DNA of 64,000 nt from the NCBI RefSeq assembly GCF_000296815.2, contig NZ_CAIT01000010.1, positions 434,001-498,000 of the forward strand, read 5' to 3'. This DNA is from Fibrisoma limi BUZ 3 (GTDB lineage: Bacteria; Bacteroidota; Bacteroidia; Cytophagales; Spirosomataceae). Positions 42,794 through 50,696 of the stretch are shown in pieces. The translations under genes were made by a program, and so were the position numbers. Numbering within the stretch: the stretch's first letter is position 1; each line of letters starts with the position of its first letter. The notes under the pieces were generated by a model. It searched no databases. It was not told where the DNA came from and saw only the letters and a list, made by a program, of their open reading frames with translations.

Positions 42794-44740
42794 TTATTTA
42801 CTTAGCGACCGCTGCGCGTTTCGGTCCAGAGCCACGTACGGCGAATTATGGCTGACATACTCCGGAATGGCTTCCTTCAGAATACTAACCAGCAACGTAT
42901 TGTCGACATACTGAAGAGCTTGCTCTAACTGACTAATGGCCTGTTGCAACTGGTAGGCATCCGGCGTTTGTAAGCGAGCAATCAAAATTTTCGGGTGGTG
43001 GGTTGGTAGCGTCGACTCGGTCGAATTCAACAGTTCTTCGTATAGTTTTTCTCCCGGACGCAGGCCCGTAAATTCCAGCGCAATGTCCTGATTTACCCGA
43101 TAACCAGAGAGGTGAATCATCTGACGAGCCAGGTCGGCGATACGAACGGGCTGCCCCATATCAAACACGAACACTTCGTTGCCCTGACCCATCGCGGCCG
43201 CTTCGAGCACGAGCTGGCAGGCTTCCGGGATGGTCATAAAATAACGGATGATGTCAGGATGAGTCACCGTTACCGGGCCACCTGCCTCAATCTGCTGCTT
43301 AAAAATCGGTACGACCGACCCACTCGACCCCAGTACGTTGCCGAATCGCGTCGTGATAAATCGCGTTGATGATCCCGTAAAACTGGCTTGAGAAAGGTCA
43401 TTCAGGCTCTGTAGATACATTTCGGCCAGCCGCTTGGTGGCTCCCATTACGTTGGTTGGGTTGACGGCCTTGTCGGTCGACACCAGCACAAACTTTTTAA
43501 CCTTAAACGCCAGGGCCAGATTAGCTACAATTTTGGTACCCAATACGTTCACCTTAACGGCTTCATAGGGGTGCTCTTCCATGAGAGGCACGTGCTTGTA
43601 AGCAGCCGCATGAAAAACGAATTGGGGAAGATACTGCTGGAACAACTGCTGCATCCGATCGGCATCCGTAACATCGGCAACCTGGGGCGTCAGGATGGCA
43701 TCAGCACCAATGTGGTTGGGGAGTCGGCGTAACCGAAAGATCAGGTCATACAATGCCGATTCAGCCTGGTCGACCAGGATAATTCGGGCTGGTTCGTGGT
43801 TCAGTAACTGCCGGACCAGTTCGCTCCCGATTGACCCCGCAGCCCCCGTAACCAGGATGGTCTGGTTGCGTAGCAGATCATCAACGGCCGTACTGTCCAG
43901 CCGGATCGTCGGCCGTCCCAGAAGGTCTTCAACCGAAATCTCAGGTCCCTTGCGCTGACTACTTTTGCCGTTCATCCAATCCTGAGCCGATGGAACTATG
44001 GTGCTACTAAGCTGATACTGTTGCAGGAAGCCGGAGATCTCGTGACGACGCTGCCCCTGAAGCGTAGCAATTGCCAGAATAACCTGTGGTTTGCGGGGGG
44101 CGTGGAGAAATACCGCGGCTACTTCCAAAGGACTATAAACTTTAACACCCCGTACCGTTTTCCCCGTTTTGGTTGGGTTGTCGTCGATAAAGCCCAGAAT
44201 CCGATACCGCTGTCGGCGGTCGCGCTGTAGCATATCTTTCGTACGAGTACCCAGATCCCCAGCCCCGTAGATCAAGACGTCCTGGTAGTCGCCCCTAGGA
44301 CTATCGAGTAGTTTGTAATACAGATACTTGATGCCAAATCGGATGCCAATCAGCAAGACCATGCTGATGAAATACTCAATCGCCAGAATGGACGCCGGAA
44401 TGTAGAGCCATGATTCCGCTAAAAAACGGCTTAGTGCATAGGAACCGAAGCCGGCCAGTAAGCTACTGAACGTAACGGCCTGGGTAATCAATTGCGCGTC
44501 TTCAACGCCGGTGTGCCGGATTATACCCTGAAACGGCCGAATCAGGATGAACAGCAAAAACCGACTAACCAGTAATGCAACGAGGTGGAAGTTGTGCCAG
44601 TTGGCAGGATCAACGGTAAAATTGAAGCGTAACATCCAAGCACAGACGAACGCAAACAAGGTGACCGCCAGATCAACTGACAGCACCAACAGGCGAGGGG
44701 CGAAGCGATTCGCGAACCTCGTCGACAGTAAATGAATCAT
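42794..44740 (-). CDS. UDP-GlcNAc 4,6-dehydratase-like membrane protein (PglF/WbpM/CapD family)
   Basis: The protein has four membrane helices in the first 130 residues, a first Rossmann domain (DVLIYGAGDLGTRTKDMLQR) and a second catalytic domain with TGAAGSIGSELVRQLL, DVTDADRM, HAAAYKHVPLMEEHPYEA and VLVSTDKAVNPTNVMGATKR. In the last motif methionine replaces the usual SDR tyrosine, as known for WbpM-type dehydratases. The likely product is a 4-keto-6-deoxy amino sugar for surface polysaccharide or glycoprotein. I use the ATG at 44740; the frame starts at a TTG 33 bases earlier. A good promoter lies at 44804-44833. Confidence 0.93.
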   Translation of the reverse strand: MIHLLSTRFANRFAPRLLVLSVDLAVTLFAFVCAWMLRFNFTVDPANWHNFHLVALLVSRFLLFILIRPFQGIIRHTGVEDAQLITQAVTFSSLLAGFGSYALSRFLAESWLYIPASILAIEYFISMVLLIGIRFGIKYLYYKLLDSPRGDYQDVLIYGAGDLGTRTKDMLQRDRRQRYRILGFIDDNPTKTGKTVRGVKVYSPLEVAAVFLHAPRKPQVILAIATLQGQRRHEISGFLQQYQLSSTIVPSAQDWMNGKSSQRKGPEISVEDLLGRPTIRLDSTAVDDLLRNQTILVTGAAGSIGSELVRQLLNHEPARIILVDQAESALYDLIFRLRRLPNHIGADAILTPQVADVTDADRMQQLFQQYLPQFVFHAAAYKHVPLMEEHPYEAVKVNVLGTKIVANLALAFKVKKFVLVSTDKAVNPTNVMGATKRLAEMYLQSLNDLSQASFTGSSTRFITTRFGNVLGSSGSVVPIFKQQIEAGGPVTVTHPDIIRYFMTIPEACQLVLEAAAMGQGNEVFVFDMGQPVRIADLARQMIHLSGYRVNQDIALEFTGLRPGEKLYEELLNSTESTLPTHHPKILIARLQTPDAYQLQQAISQLEQALQYVDNTLLVSILKEAIPEYVSHNSPYVALDRNAQRSLSK

Positions 44741-44803
44741 AAAAAGTGTACGGTGGAGCCTGCCCGACACCAATAGTTAAAAAATGGTGTCAAAGCGGCC
44801 CGG

Positions 44804-44833
44804 CAAAAATAATGGTACACTTTAATTAAGCAA
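44804..44833 (-). promoter_or_regulatory. Bacteroidota-type promoter for the PglF/CapD-like gene
   Basis: On the minus strand TTG (44833-44831) is followed after 19 bases by TATTTTTG (44811-44804), a match to the consensus. Transcription would begin near 44797, giving a leader of about 55 bases before the ATG at 44740. Confidence 0.6.
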
Positions 44834-44990
44834 TTAATATTTCAATAAAGTGACTTAACGTAATAGGTTTACCCGATTACGTACTTTGCTAAAGAATTTT
44901 ATATTGCTTTCTCTATAGCAAATAAAGAGAGCTATTCCTGAGCATAATTACTCAAGTCCTGAACCCGCCTGGGCTGCACGGACTAAGTGG

Positions 44991-45509
44991 CTATACCGCT
45001 TGTTTTGGGCGTTTGTAAAGCGGAACCGTACTACATGGCTCACCAAACAGCAGGCTCTGCACCACCGGCCGAAGCACCCGGGTCAGTTCAACGTAAGCGG
45101 CCGTAGGAACGGGAACCTTGCTGCATCCCTTAACCACCACCCGGACGTCTCGATAATCTTCCGGATTGATTTGAGCAATCGCGTCAAAATATAGCTTTTC
45201 TTCCAGGTCCGTAAGACTGCCGAACACGATGGTGTTCGCATACGGCTGGAGTTGAAGCGTCAGCAGCATATACGCCCAGGTTGGAACAATCGCATCTTCC
45301 GAACACGTAATGGCTACGTTTTTTCCGGCGTACTGGCTCCAGTCGTGCTCTTTCAGAAAGGCGCGGAAATCTTTTTCTTTCAGGATAAGCCCCATGTACA
45401 GATTGTCTTTCAGGTCGTAGACAACCCGCTCGCCGGGGTGATAGTAGTCCTCAAGATCAAGTGTAACCAGGCCGCTACCGGCCACCCGGTTGACTATTTC
45501 AGTTTCCAT
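44991..45509 (-). CDS. DUF2480 family protein
   Basis: The 172-residue protein matches the Bacteroidota DUF2480 family closely in memory: ETEIVNRVAGSGLVTLDLED at the start, LYMGLILKEKDFRAFLKEHD, then VAITCSEDAIVPTWAYMLLT and VVVKGCSKVPVPTAAYVELT. No signal or membrane segment is present, so it is cytoplasmic. The function is unknown; the cysteines in CSEDA and GCSKV are conserved in my recollection. It is divergent from dnaN, and the 192-base spacer holds the family B palindrome. About 250 bases without a gene separate it from the next gene (to 44740). Confidence 0.9.
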   Translation of the reverse strand: METEIVNRVAGSGLVTLDLEDYYHPGERVVYDLKDNLYMGLILKEKDFRAFLKEHDWSQYAGKNVAITCSEDAIVPTWAYMLLTLQLQPYANTIVFGSLTDLEEKLYFDAIAQINPEDYRDVRVVVKGCSKVPVPTAAYVELTRVLRPVVQSLLFGEPCSTVPLYKRPKQAV

Positions 45510-45528
45510 ACATCTGTGTTTTAAAAGG

Positions 45529-45607
45529 TCAATGTTTCAGGCTTCAGGTGCCAAATCAAGGGGTTGTTGCACACGCTGGTTTTGAAACTTGGGACCTGAA
45601 ACATTGA
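45529..45607. repeat. Palindromic element upstream of dnaN, family B copy 2
   Basis: The 13-base arms TCAATGTTTCAGG (45529-45541) and CCTGAAACATTGA (45595-45607) are exactly complementary. Pairing continues inward (TGCCAA against TTGGGA) after a seven-base bulge that repeats TTCAGG. The left arm resembles the element at 34119-34202. Confidence 0.6.
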
Positions 45608-45653
45608 AGGTGAAACAATAGGTAAACACCGAAAGGTTTCGGGCTTTTTTTGC

Positions 45654-45661
45654 TACTTTTG
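45654..45661 (+). promoter_or_regulatory. Possible -7 element for dnaN
   Basis: TACTTTTG fits TAnnTTTG and lies 40 bases before the dnaN ATG. The region upstream has T-rich sequence but no TTG at the standard spacing. Confidence 0.38.
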
Positions 45662-45701
45662 TTCTTATATCTTTATACGAAACGCCCTAAACGATTGGCC
45701 C

Positions 45702-46823
45702 ATGAAATTCATCGTTTCCTCGTCCGTACTACTCAAAAACCTTCAGAACATTAACGGCGTCGTGGCAACCAACCCGATAGTGCCGATCCTTGAAAACTTT
45801 CTGTTTCGCCTGGAAGATGGGACGCTTACCGTAACGGCGTCGGATCTACAGACGACCATGACTACGCAGATTCCGGTGGAGTCGTCGGAGAACGGTGCCA
45901 TTGCGATTCCGGCCAAGCTGCTGCTGGATACGCTGCGGAGCCTGCCCGAGCAACCCGTTACGTTCAATATCGACACCGATACGTTTGGTACCGAAATTCT
46001 GACCGATAACGGTCGCTACAAACTATCCGGCGAAAACCCGATTGACTTCCCGAAACTGCCGACGGTGAATAAAAACCTGGCTGTGGAACTGACGTCGGAT
46101 GCGCTGCTGGGAGCTATCAACAACACCGTTTTTGCGACGAGCACCGATGACCTGCGCCCGGCCATGACGGGTGTGTACCTGCAACTCAGCGAAGACAACG
46201 CTACGTTCGTCGCTACGGACGGTCACCGGCTGATTCGCTACCGGCGCACCGACCTGAACTCATCGGCCAATACGTCGATGATTGTTCCGCGGAAAGCCCT
46301 GCAGCTACTGAAATCATCGCTGCCCGAAAATGTACCGGTAAAAGCCGAATTCAGCCAGGCGAATGCGTCGTTTTCGTTCGGACCAACACAACTCATCTGC
46401 CGCCTGATCGACGAGCGTTTTCCGGATTATGAAAACGCCATCCCGACCAATAACCCGAATGTGATGACCATTGGCCGGACAGACCTGCTCAACTCGCTGA
46501 AGCGGATTATGATTTACGCCAACCGGACTACGCACCAGATCCGGCTGTCGCTCAAGACGAACTCGCTGACCATTTCGGCCGAAGACCTCGATTACTCGAA
46601 CGAAGCCAACGAGAAACTGCTCTGCGACTACGACGGCGATGCGATGGAGATTGGTTTCAATGCCAAGCTGATGTCGGAGATGCTGAGTAACCTGAGCGCC
46701 CGCATGATCTCGCTCGAGCTGTCGGCACCGAACCGTGCTGGTCTGCTCATCCCGGCCGACAAGGAAGAAAACGAAGATATTCTGATGCTGGTGATGCCTG
46801 TTATGTTGAATACATACGCTTAA
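45702..46823 (+). CDS. dnaN: DNA polymerase III sliding clamp (beta subunit)
   Basis: The 373-residue protein forms the ring-shaped dimer that tethers DNA polymerase III to DNA. The N-terminus KFIVSSSVLLKNLQNINGVV, the segment LFRLEDGTLTVTASDLQTTM and the third-domain stretch RMISLELSAPNRAGLLIPAD identify the family; the C-terminus LMLVMPVMLN is also typical. Three clamp domains of about 120 residues each fit the length. Unlike in many bacteria, dnaA and recF are not adjacent, so this is not an origin-type dnaA-dnaN cluster. Its stop codon touches the start of a 29-bp hairpin. Confidence 0.97.
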   Translation: MKFIVSSSVLLKNLQNINGVVATNPIVPILENFLFRLEDGTLTVTASDLQTTMTTQIPVESSENGAIAIPAKLLLDTLRSLPEQPVTFNIDTDTFGTEILTDNGRYKLSGENPIDFPKLPTVNKNLAVELTSDALLGAINNTVFATSTDDLRPAMTGVYLQLSEDNATFVATDGHRLIRYRRTDLNSSANTSMIVPRKALQLLKSSLPENVPVKAEFSQANASFSFGPTQLICRLIDERFPDYENAIPTNNPNVMTIGRTDLLNSLKRIMIYANRTTHQIRLSLKTNSLTISAEDLDYSNEANEKLLCDYDGDAMEIGFNAKLMSEMLSNLSARMISLELSAPNRAGLLIPADKEENEDILMLVMPVMLNTYA

Positions 46824-46905
46824 AAAGGATAAAAGGAGGACGGGAGGAAAGGAGAAAGGGTGACGGTACCCTGCTTCTTTCCTCCCGTCCTCCTTTTATC
46901 CTTTT
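46823..46905. repeat. Perfect 29-bp purine/pyrimidine hairpin spacer, family A copy 3
   Basis: The arm 46823-46851 is exactly complementary to 46877-46905 over 29 bases. The left arm is almost all purine and contains GGAGGACGGGAGG. The 25-base centre can pair further (GGGT with ACCC). The left arm starts on the last base of the dnaN stop codon; the right arm ends six bases before the MFS ATG. Confidence 0.75.
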
Positions 46906-46911
46906 CTCCTC

Positions 46912-48108
46912 ATGAAAAAGAACCACGCCCTCACCTTCATTTTTATTACGCTGCTGATCGACGTTACGGGGCTGGGGATCATCATCCCGGTTTTCCCGAA
47001 ACTTATTGAGCAGTTAATCGATGGCAATCTGAGCGAAGCAGCCAGCTACGGTGGCTGGCTGACGTTTTCGTACGCCATCATGCAATTTGTATTCTCACCA
47101 GTGCTGGGTGGCCTCAGCGATCGGTACGGTCGACGGCCGGTGCTGCTTTTCTCACTTTTAGGATTTAGTATCGATTATCTGTTTCAGGGGTTTGCGCCAT
47201 CTATCGGCTGGCTGTTTGTTGGGCGACTGGTTGCGGGCATTACCGGTGCCAGTTTTACAACAGCCAATGCCTACATTGCCGATGTCAGCGAACCCGAGAA
47301 ACGGGCGCAAAATTTTGGTCTCGTCGGAGCTGCGTTTGGTGTTGGGTTCATTCTGGGACCGATTCTGGGAGGGCTGCTGGCCCGCTTTGGTCCGCGAACG
47401 CCGTTCTTCGTAGCGGCCGGACTGGCCATGCTCAACGTACTGTACGGCTTTTTTATCCTGCCGGAATCACTGGCCCCCGAAAACCGACGGCCGTTCGACT
47501 GGCGACGGGCTAATCCGATCGGATCGCTTCAGCGACTCGGCCGGTATCCGGTTATTATTGGGCTGGTTGCCTCCCTGGTGCTGATTTATCTGGCTGGTTT
47601 TGCCATTCAGGGGACCTGGACGTTCTACGTCATGGAGAAATTCAAGTGGAACGAGCAGACGGTAGGGTGGTCGCTGGGAGCTATTGGTCTGTCGTTCGCG
47701 ATCGTGCAGGGTGGACTGAGCCGCGTTATTGTGCCGAAAGTCGGTCAGCGAAAAGCGCTGCTGATCGGCTTGTTGTTCTATTCACTCGGACTTACCTGTT
47801 TCGCCTTCGCTACCCAGAGCTGGATGATGTTCCTGTTCATGGTGCCCTACGCGCTGGGCGGTCTGGCCGGGCCGTCGTTGCAGTCGATCATCACAGGGCA
47901 AGTGCCATCAAACGAACAGGGAGAACTGCAGGGAGCTTTAACGAGCCTGGTCAGTGTAACGTCTATTGTCGGGCCGGTTATGATGACGAACCTGTTCTCG
48001 TATTTCACCTCCCGTACAACACCTGTTTATTTTCCCGGAGCGCCATATCTATTGGGGGCAGTACTGATCCTGATTAGTGCGTTGCTGGCCCGCAGGGCAA
48101 TTACGTAG
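46912..48108 (+). CDS. MFS transporter of the TetA (TCR/Tet) family
   Basis: The 398-residue protein has twelve predicted membrane helices. Its start, [20 protein letters not shown], and motif [15 protein letters not shown], are typical of the TetA-like drug:proton antiporter group, as is the segment [20 protein letters not shown]. Members occur in many environmental genomes without giving tetracycline resistance, so the substrate is not assigned. The ATG follows a pyrimidine run (TTTTCTCCTC) with no ribosome binding site. It may be cotranscribed with dnaN through the hairpin spacer. Confidence 0.9.
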   Translation: MKKNHALTFIFITLLIDVTGLGIIIPVFPKLIEQLIDGNLSEAASYGGWLTFSYAIMQFVFSPVLGGLSDRYGRRPVLLFSLLGFSIDYLFQGFAPSIGWLFVGRLVAGITGASFTTANAYIADVSEPEKRAQNFGLVGAAFGVGFILGPILGGLLARFGPRTPFFVAAGLAMLNVLYGFFILPESLAPENRRPFDWRRANPIGSLQRLGRYPVIIGLVASLVLIYLAGFAIQGTWTFYVMEKFKWNEQTVGWSLGAIGLSFAIVQGGLSRVIVPKVGQRKALLIGLLFYSLGLTCFAFATQSWMMFLFMVPYALGGLAGPSLQSIITGQVPSNEQGELQGALTSLVSVTSIVGPVMMTNLFSYFTSRTTPVYFPGAPYLLGAVLILISALLARRAIT

Positions 48109-48204
48109 CAAATGGCTGTGACAGCGTGCGACATGGCAACAAGTAGTGAGGTCAATCTGTTGACCTTTAAATAGGGAAACGTTAGCTCTAACTACCTGTG
48201 GAAG

Positions 48205-48495
48205 ATGGAACGTAGCGAAATTACAGAACGGTTTAGAGGCTGGTATGAGCAACATACCAATGGTGCACTGACGCAGCATCAGCCTCAGTTCTGGATTATT
48301 TTCTGGTTAATGGCCGTGCTCAGCGTTGTACTGTATTGTCTACTTGATCGGCACGTTGACCCATTTCTGAATGGCGGTAGTGGTCATTTGCTAGCGTACA
48401 TCTGCGTAGCGTTACCCATGCTTGCACTACGCAGGCTGCATTTACAGGCTTTCTTTATAATTGCCTCAGGTATAGTAAACGTCTTTATTTTCTAA
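48205..48495 (+). CDS. Small membrane protein of unknown function
   Basis: The 96-residue protein has a charged, helical N-terminus (MERSEITERFRGWYEQHTN) and two or three membrane helices (WIIFWLMAVLSVVLYCLLD, LLAYICVALPMLALRRL, AFFIIASGIVNVFIF). I do not recognise the family. The hydrophobic pattern and the lack of a better overlapping frame support it as real, but it is short. Between it and the MFS gene lies a 96-base spacer with a small AGGTCAA/TTGACCT hairpin (48149-48166). Confidence 0.55.
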   Translation: MERSEITERFRGWYEQHTNGALTQHQPQFWIIFWLMAVLSVVLYCLLDRHVDPFLNGGSGHLLAYICVALPMLALRRLHLQAFFIIASGIVNVFIF

Positions 48496-48510
48496 AGGCT
48501 TTATGTGTTT

Positions 48511-48539
48511 CCTGTAGCTGCCTCCCAAGGCGTAGCAGG
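48511..48539. terminator. Weak hairpin between convergent genes
   Basis: CCTG (48511-48514) and CAGG (48536-48539) flank further pairs (GCT with AGC, GCCT with AGGC). It lies between the ends of the small membrane protein and the acetyltransferase genes. Stability and T-content are modest. Confidence 0.3.
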
Positions 48540-48550
48540 ACGCTCAGCGA

Positions 48551-49075
48551 TCAGATTCGCTGGTGATGCCACCGAACAATCTCGTCGTTTTCACGGCTTT
48601 TGATGAAGCCGTTTTTTAGCAAAACCCCCTGCGATGCGTGATTATCGATGTGCGTATCGGCAATAACAGTTTGTAGATTTGGGTTTTCGAACGCCCAGTT
48701 GAGCAGTTCCTGCATGGCTTCAGTAGCGTAGCCCTGCCGCCGATACTTACGTAGCAGACTGTAGCCAACCATAGTTTCGCCAGCGTCGTTTGGCAGACCG
48801 GCGAGCCCAATGCCGCCCACGGATATATTTTGATCTTTGGGGACGATCTCCCAGTTTGTAAACCACATGTATTGGCTTGGGTACCGTTCGGTGTTTGGAA
48901 GCCAGTAATTTTGAAGGGCGTCAATGACTTCGGTGTAATATTCGGGTTCGAGATCGTACGGCTCCGGCGTCAGGCCAAGTATTCGTTCGAGCAGCGTTCG
49001 GCTTCGCAACCATAAGGATAAATGCTGACTCGTCAGCGGAATAAGTCGCAGGCGGGTAGTTTCAAGGAAGAACAT
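48551..49075 (-). CDS. GNAT-family N-acetyltransferase (RimJ/RimL-like)
   Basis: The 174-residue protein begins FFLETTRLRLIPLTSQHLSL, the usual N-terminus of the RimJ-like GNAT group. The acetyl-CoA binding motif is LLRKYRRQGYATEAMQELLN, with VGGIGLAGLPNDAGETMVGY before it and a following IADTHIDNHASQGVLLKNGF. The substrate could be a protein N-terminus or a small amine; sequence does not decide. It is a single gene, with a hairpin terminator for the upstream gene between 49108 and 49144. Confidence 0.9.
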   Translation of the reverse strand: MFFLETTRLRLIPLTSQHLSLWLRSRTLLERILGLTPEPYDLEPEYYTEVIDALQNYWLPNTERYPSQYMWFTNWEIVPKDQNISVGGIGLAGLPNDAGETMVGYSLLRKYRRQGYATEAMQELLNWAFENPNLQTVIADTHIDNHASQGVLLKNGFIKSRENDEIVRWHHQRI

Positions 49076-49107
49076 GATCGGATAAAGGTAGTTGATTTAG
49101 CAGGTAA

Positions 49108-49144
49108 ACAAATAAGCTCCGGGGGTAAACCGGAGCTTATTTGT
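49108..49144 (-). terminator. Hairpin terminator of the family-2 glycosyltransferase gene
   Basis: The arms ACAAATAAGCTCCGG (49108-49122) and CCGGAGCTTATTTGT (49130-49144) are exactly complementary over 15 bases with a seven-base loop. It lies 35 bases beyond the stop of the glycosyltransferase. The downstream T-run is weak. Confidence 0.6.
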
Positions 49145-49179
49145 GAATAGCTGGCTAATAATCAGTCCTTTTCTCGGAA

Positions 49180-50046
49180 TTATTTTGAAGCAGGTTCTAC
49201 ATCGGCAGGGCGTAGGTACCAGCCAATCCGACGAACCTCAAACATCGCCCGTTTGTACATGGCCTTCAGTACGCCACCGTCGCGGGCGAGCAGGCGGTCG
49301 CTGCTCCAGACGTGACCAGCCGTCGACGTAACGCGCTGAATCCGGCCTTTCTTGAGCAACATCATTGCCATCCAGCCGTCGTCGCTTTCGATGTCGACGC
49401 CCCGTTTGAACGACGTATTAAAACCGCCAACGCTGAGGGCATCGTCCCGCCGGAACGCACTGCTGAAGCCCATTACGTTTACGCATTCGTAGCCTCGAAG
49501 CCGACGAAGCCGAAACATGAGCCGGGCGGCTGTTTCATGAATGATCAGAGCTGCCCGGGAGTTTACGTCGCTCGGAACAAACGAATAGGTGGTGTAGGTA
49601 CAGGCGACCTCCTGATTACGTAGCGGATCGACCAGTGCATCAACCCAACCGGGCGGATACAGGCAGTCCGAATCTGCATTGACGATGTACGTACCGCGAG
49701 CTGCGGTTAGAGCAGCCTGCCGTGCAAAGGCCGCACCCTGATCCGTCACAAACAGCGAACGGACCCCACAGGCATCGAGCAGTTCCTGCGTGCGGTCTTT
49801 GGAGTTGTTGTTGGAAACGATCAACTCCGTCCGGTAGCGGGTTTGCTGATTTCCCAGCGAAGAAAGCATGTTCAGAATGCTTTCTTCCTCGTTATACGCC
49901 GGAATAATAATAGACACCTCCGGGTCATCTACCCGGAACTGCGCCAGTCGGGATCGTAAGTCTTCAAGCCGCTCCGGCGATACCGCCCCAGGCGTATAGG
50001 TGAAGCGGTGCGGTTGCAGCCAGGCTGGTAAGGTTGGATAAATCAT
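49180..50046 (-). CDS. Glycosyltransferase family 2
   Basis: The 288-residue protein has an N-terminal lead of about 40 residues, then the GT2 core: VSIIIPAYNEEESILNML, LIVSNNNSKDRTQELLDACG and the DxD-type motif TYIVNADSDCLYPPGWVDAL. DIESDDGWMAMMLLKKGRI follows as the likely catalytic-base segment. No membrane helices are predicted. It stands alone, 87 bases downstream of the YceI gene and in the same direction, with its own terminator. The substrate is unknown; cell-surface glycans are the usual target. Confidence 0.9.
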   Translation of the reverse strand: MIYPTLPAWLQPHRFTYTPGAVSPERLEDLRSRLAQFRVDDPEVSIIIPAYNEEESILNMLSSLGNQQTRYRTELIVSNNNSKDRTQELLDACGVRSLFVTDQGAAFARQAALTAARGTYIVNADSDCLYPPGWVDALVDPLRNQEVACTYTTYSFVPSDVNSRAALIIHETAARLMFRLRRLRGYECVNVMGFSSAFRRDDALSVGGFNTSFKRGVDIESDDGWMAMMLLKKGRIQRVTSTAGHVWSSDRLLARDGGVLKAMYKRAMFEVRRIGWYLRPADVEPASK

Positions 50047-50133
50047 GCGTTGCCGGGTACGAATACATTAATCGGACGGCTACGAAAATACGTCCCTCCT
50101 GAGCAACAGCGTAATAAATTGAGTGAAAGGCGA

Positions 50134-50691
50134 TCAGAGTTTAAATACGGCGCTAAATCGGAGCGTCATCTGATCCTCTACTTTCAGGCCCATTAAGGAG
50201 GGGCGTTCAATGTTATGGCTACTCAGGGTTACCGGAAAATCGCCTTCGATTGTCAGCCGTCCGTTCTCTTCTTTGCTGATAGCCTGCAAGGTAATGGGGC
50301 GCGTTACGCCGTGGAAGGTCAGATTTCCCCGGGCCGTCAGGGTGCCGTCTTCGCTGGGTTTCAGTTCGGAACTGACAAAAGTAACGTTCGGGTATTTCAA
50401 CCCTTCGAGCACTTCCAGCGCGTGCGAATCGCGATTACTGTTTTTACTGTCAAAAGAGGCCACCTTGATAGATACAGCAACGCTCTCTATCTGCTTTGAG
50501 TCATCGTTGTACATAACGGCGCAACTGACATCCCGACTTACGCCTTCCCAGTTATGCAATGGATGCCTGGCCGCATACGTAACGGTCGAAAGCGATTTAT
50601 CGGCCACCAGTTTTCGTTTTGCCTTCGGCGCTACGAACGCAGATAGGCACAGTAGGGCCAGCAGGCCGCTAAAAATCAAAATTCGTTTCAT
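50134..50691 (-). CDS. YceI-family periplasmic lipocalin-like protein
   Basis: The 185-residue protein has a signal peptide (MKRILIFSGLLALLCLSAFVAP) and a YceI domain of antiparallel strands: TVTYAARHPLHNWEGVSRDV, VASFDSKNSNRDSHALEVL, YPNVTFVSSEL and GNLTFHGVTRPITLQAI. YceI proteins are beta-barrels that bind polyisoprenoids such as quinones in known structures. The C-terminus MTLRFSAVFKL closes the barrel. It follows the four-helix membrane protein by five bases and the Rieske gene by two genes, which makes a quinone-related role plausible in this operon. Confidence 0.92.
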   Translation of the reverse strand: MKRILIFSGLLALLCLSAFVAPKAKRKLVADKSLSTVTYAARHPLHNWEGVSRDVSCAVMYNDDSKQIESVAVSIKVASFDSKNSNRDSHALEVLEGLKYPNVTFVSSELKPSEDGTLTARGNLTFHGVTRPITLQAISKEENGRLTIEGDFPVTLSSHNIERPSLMGLKVEDQMTLRFSAVFKL

Positions 50692-50696
50692 AACGG

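Noticed and set aside
45702-46823. Replication origin next to dnaN
   Set aside because: No dnaA gene, no cluster of DnaA boxes and no recF or gyrB neighbour was seen; dnaN is often separate from oriC in this phylum.
46912-48108. Tetracycline resistance determinant
   Set aside because: The TetA family is wide and many environmental members do not export tetracycline; no TetR-type regulator or mobile element is near.
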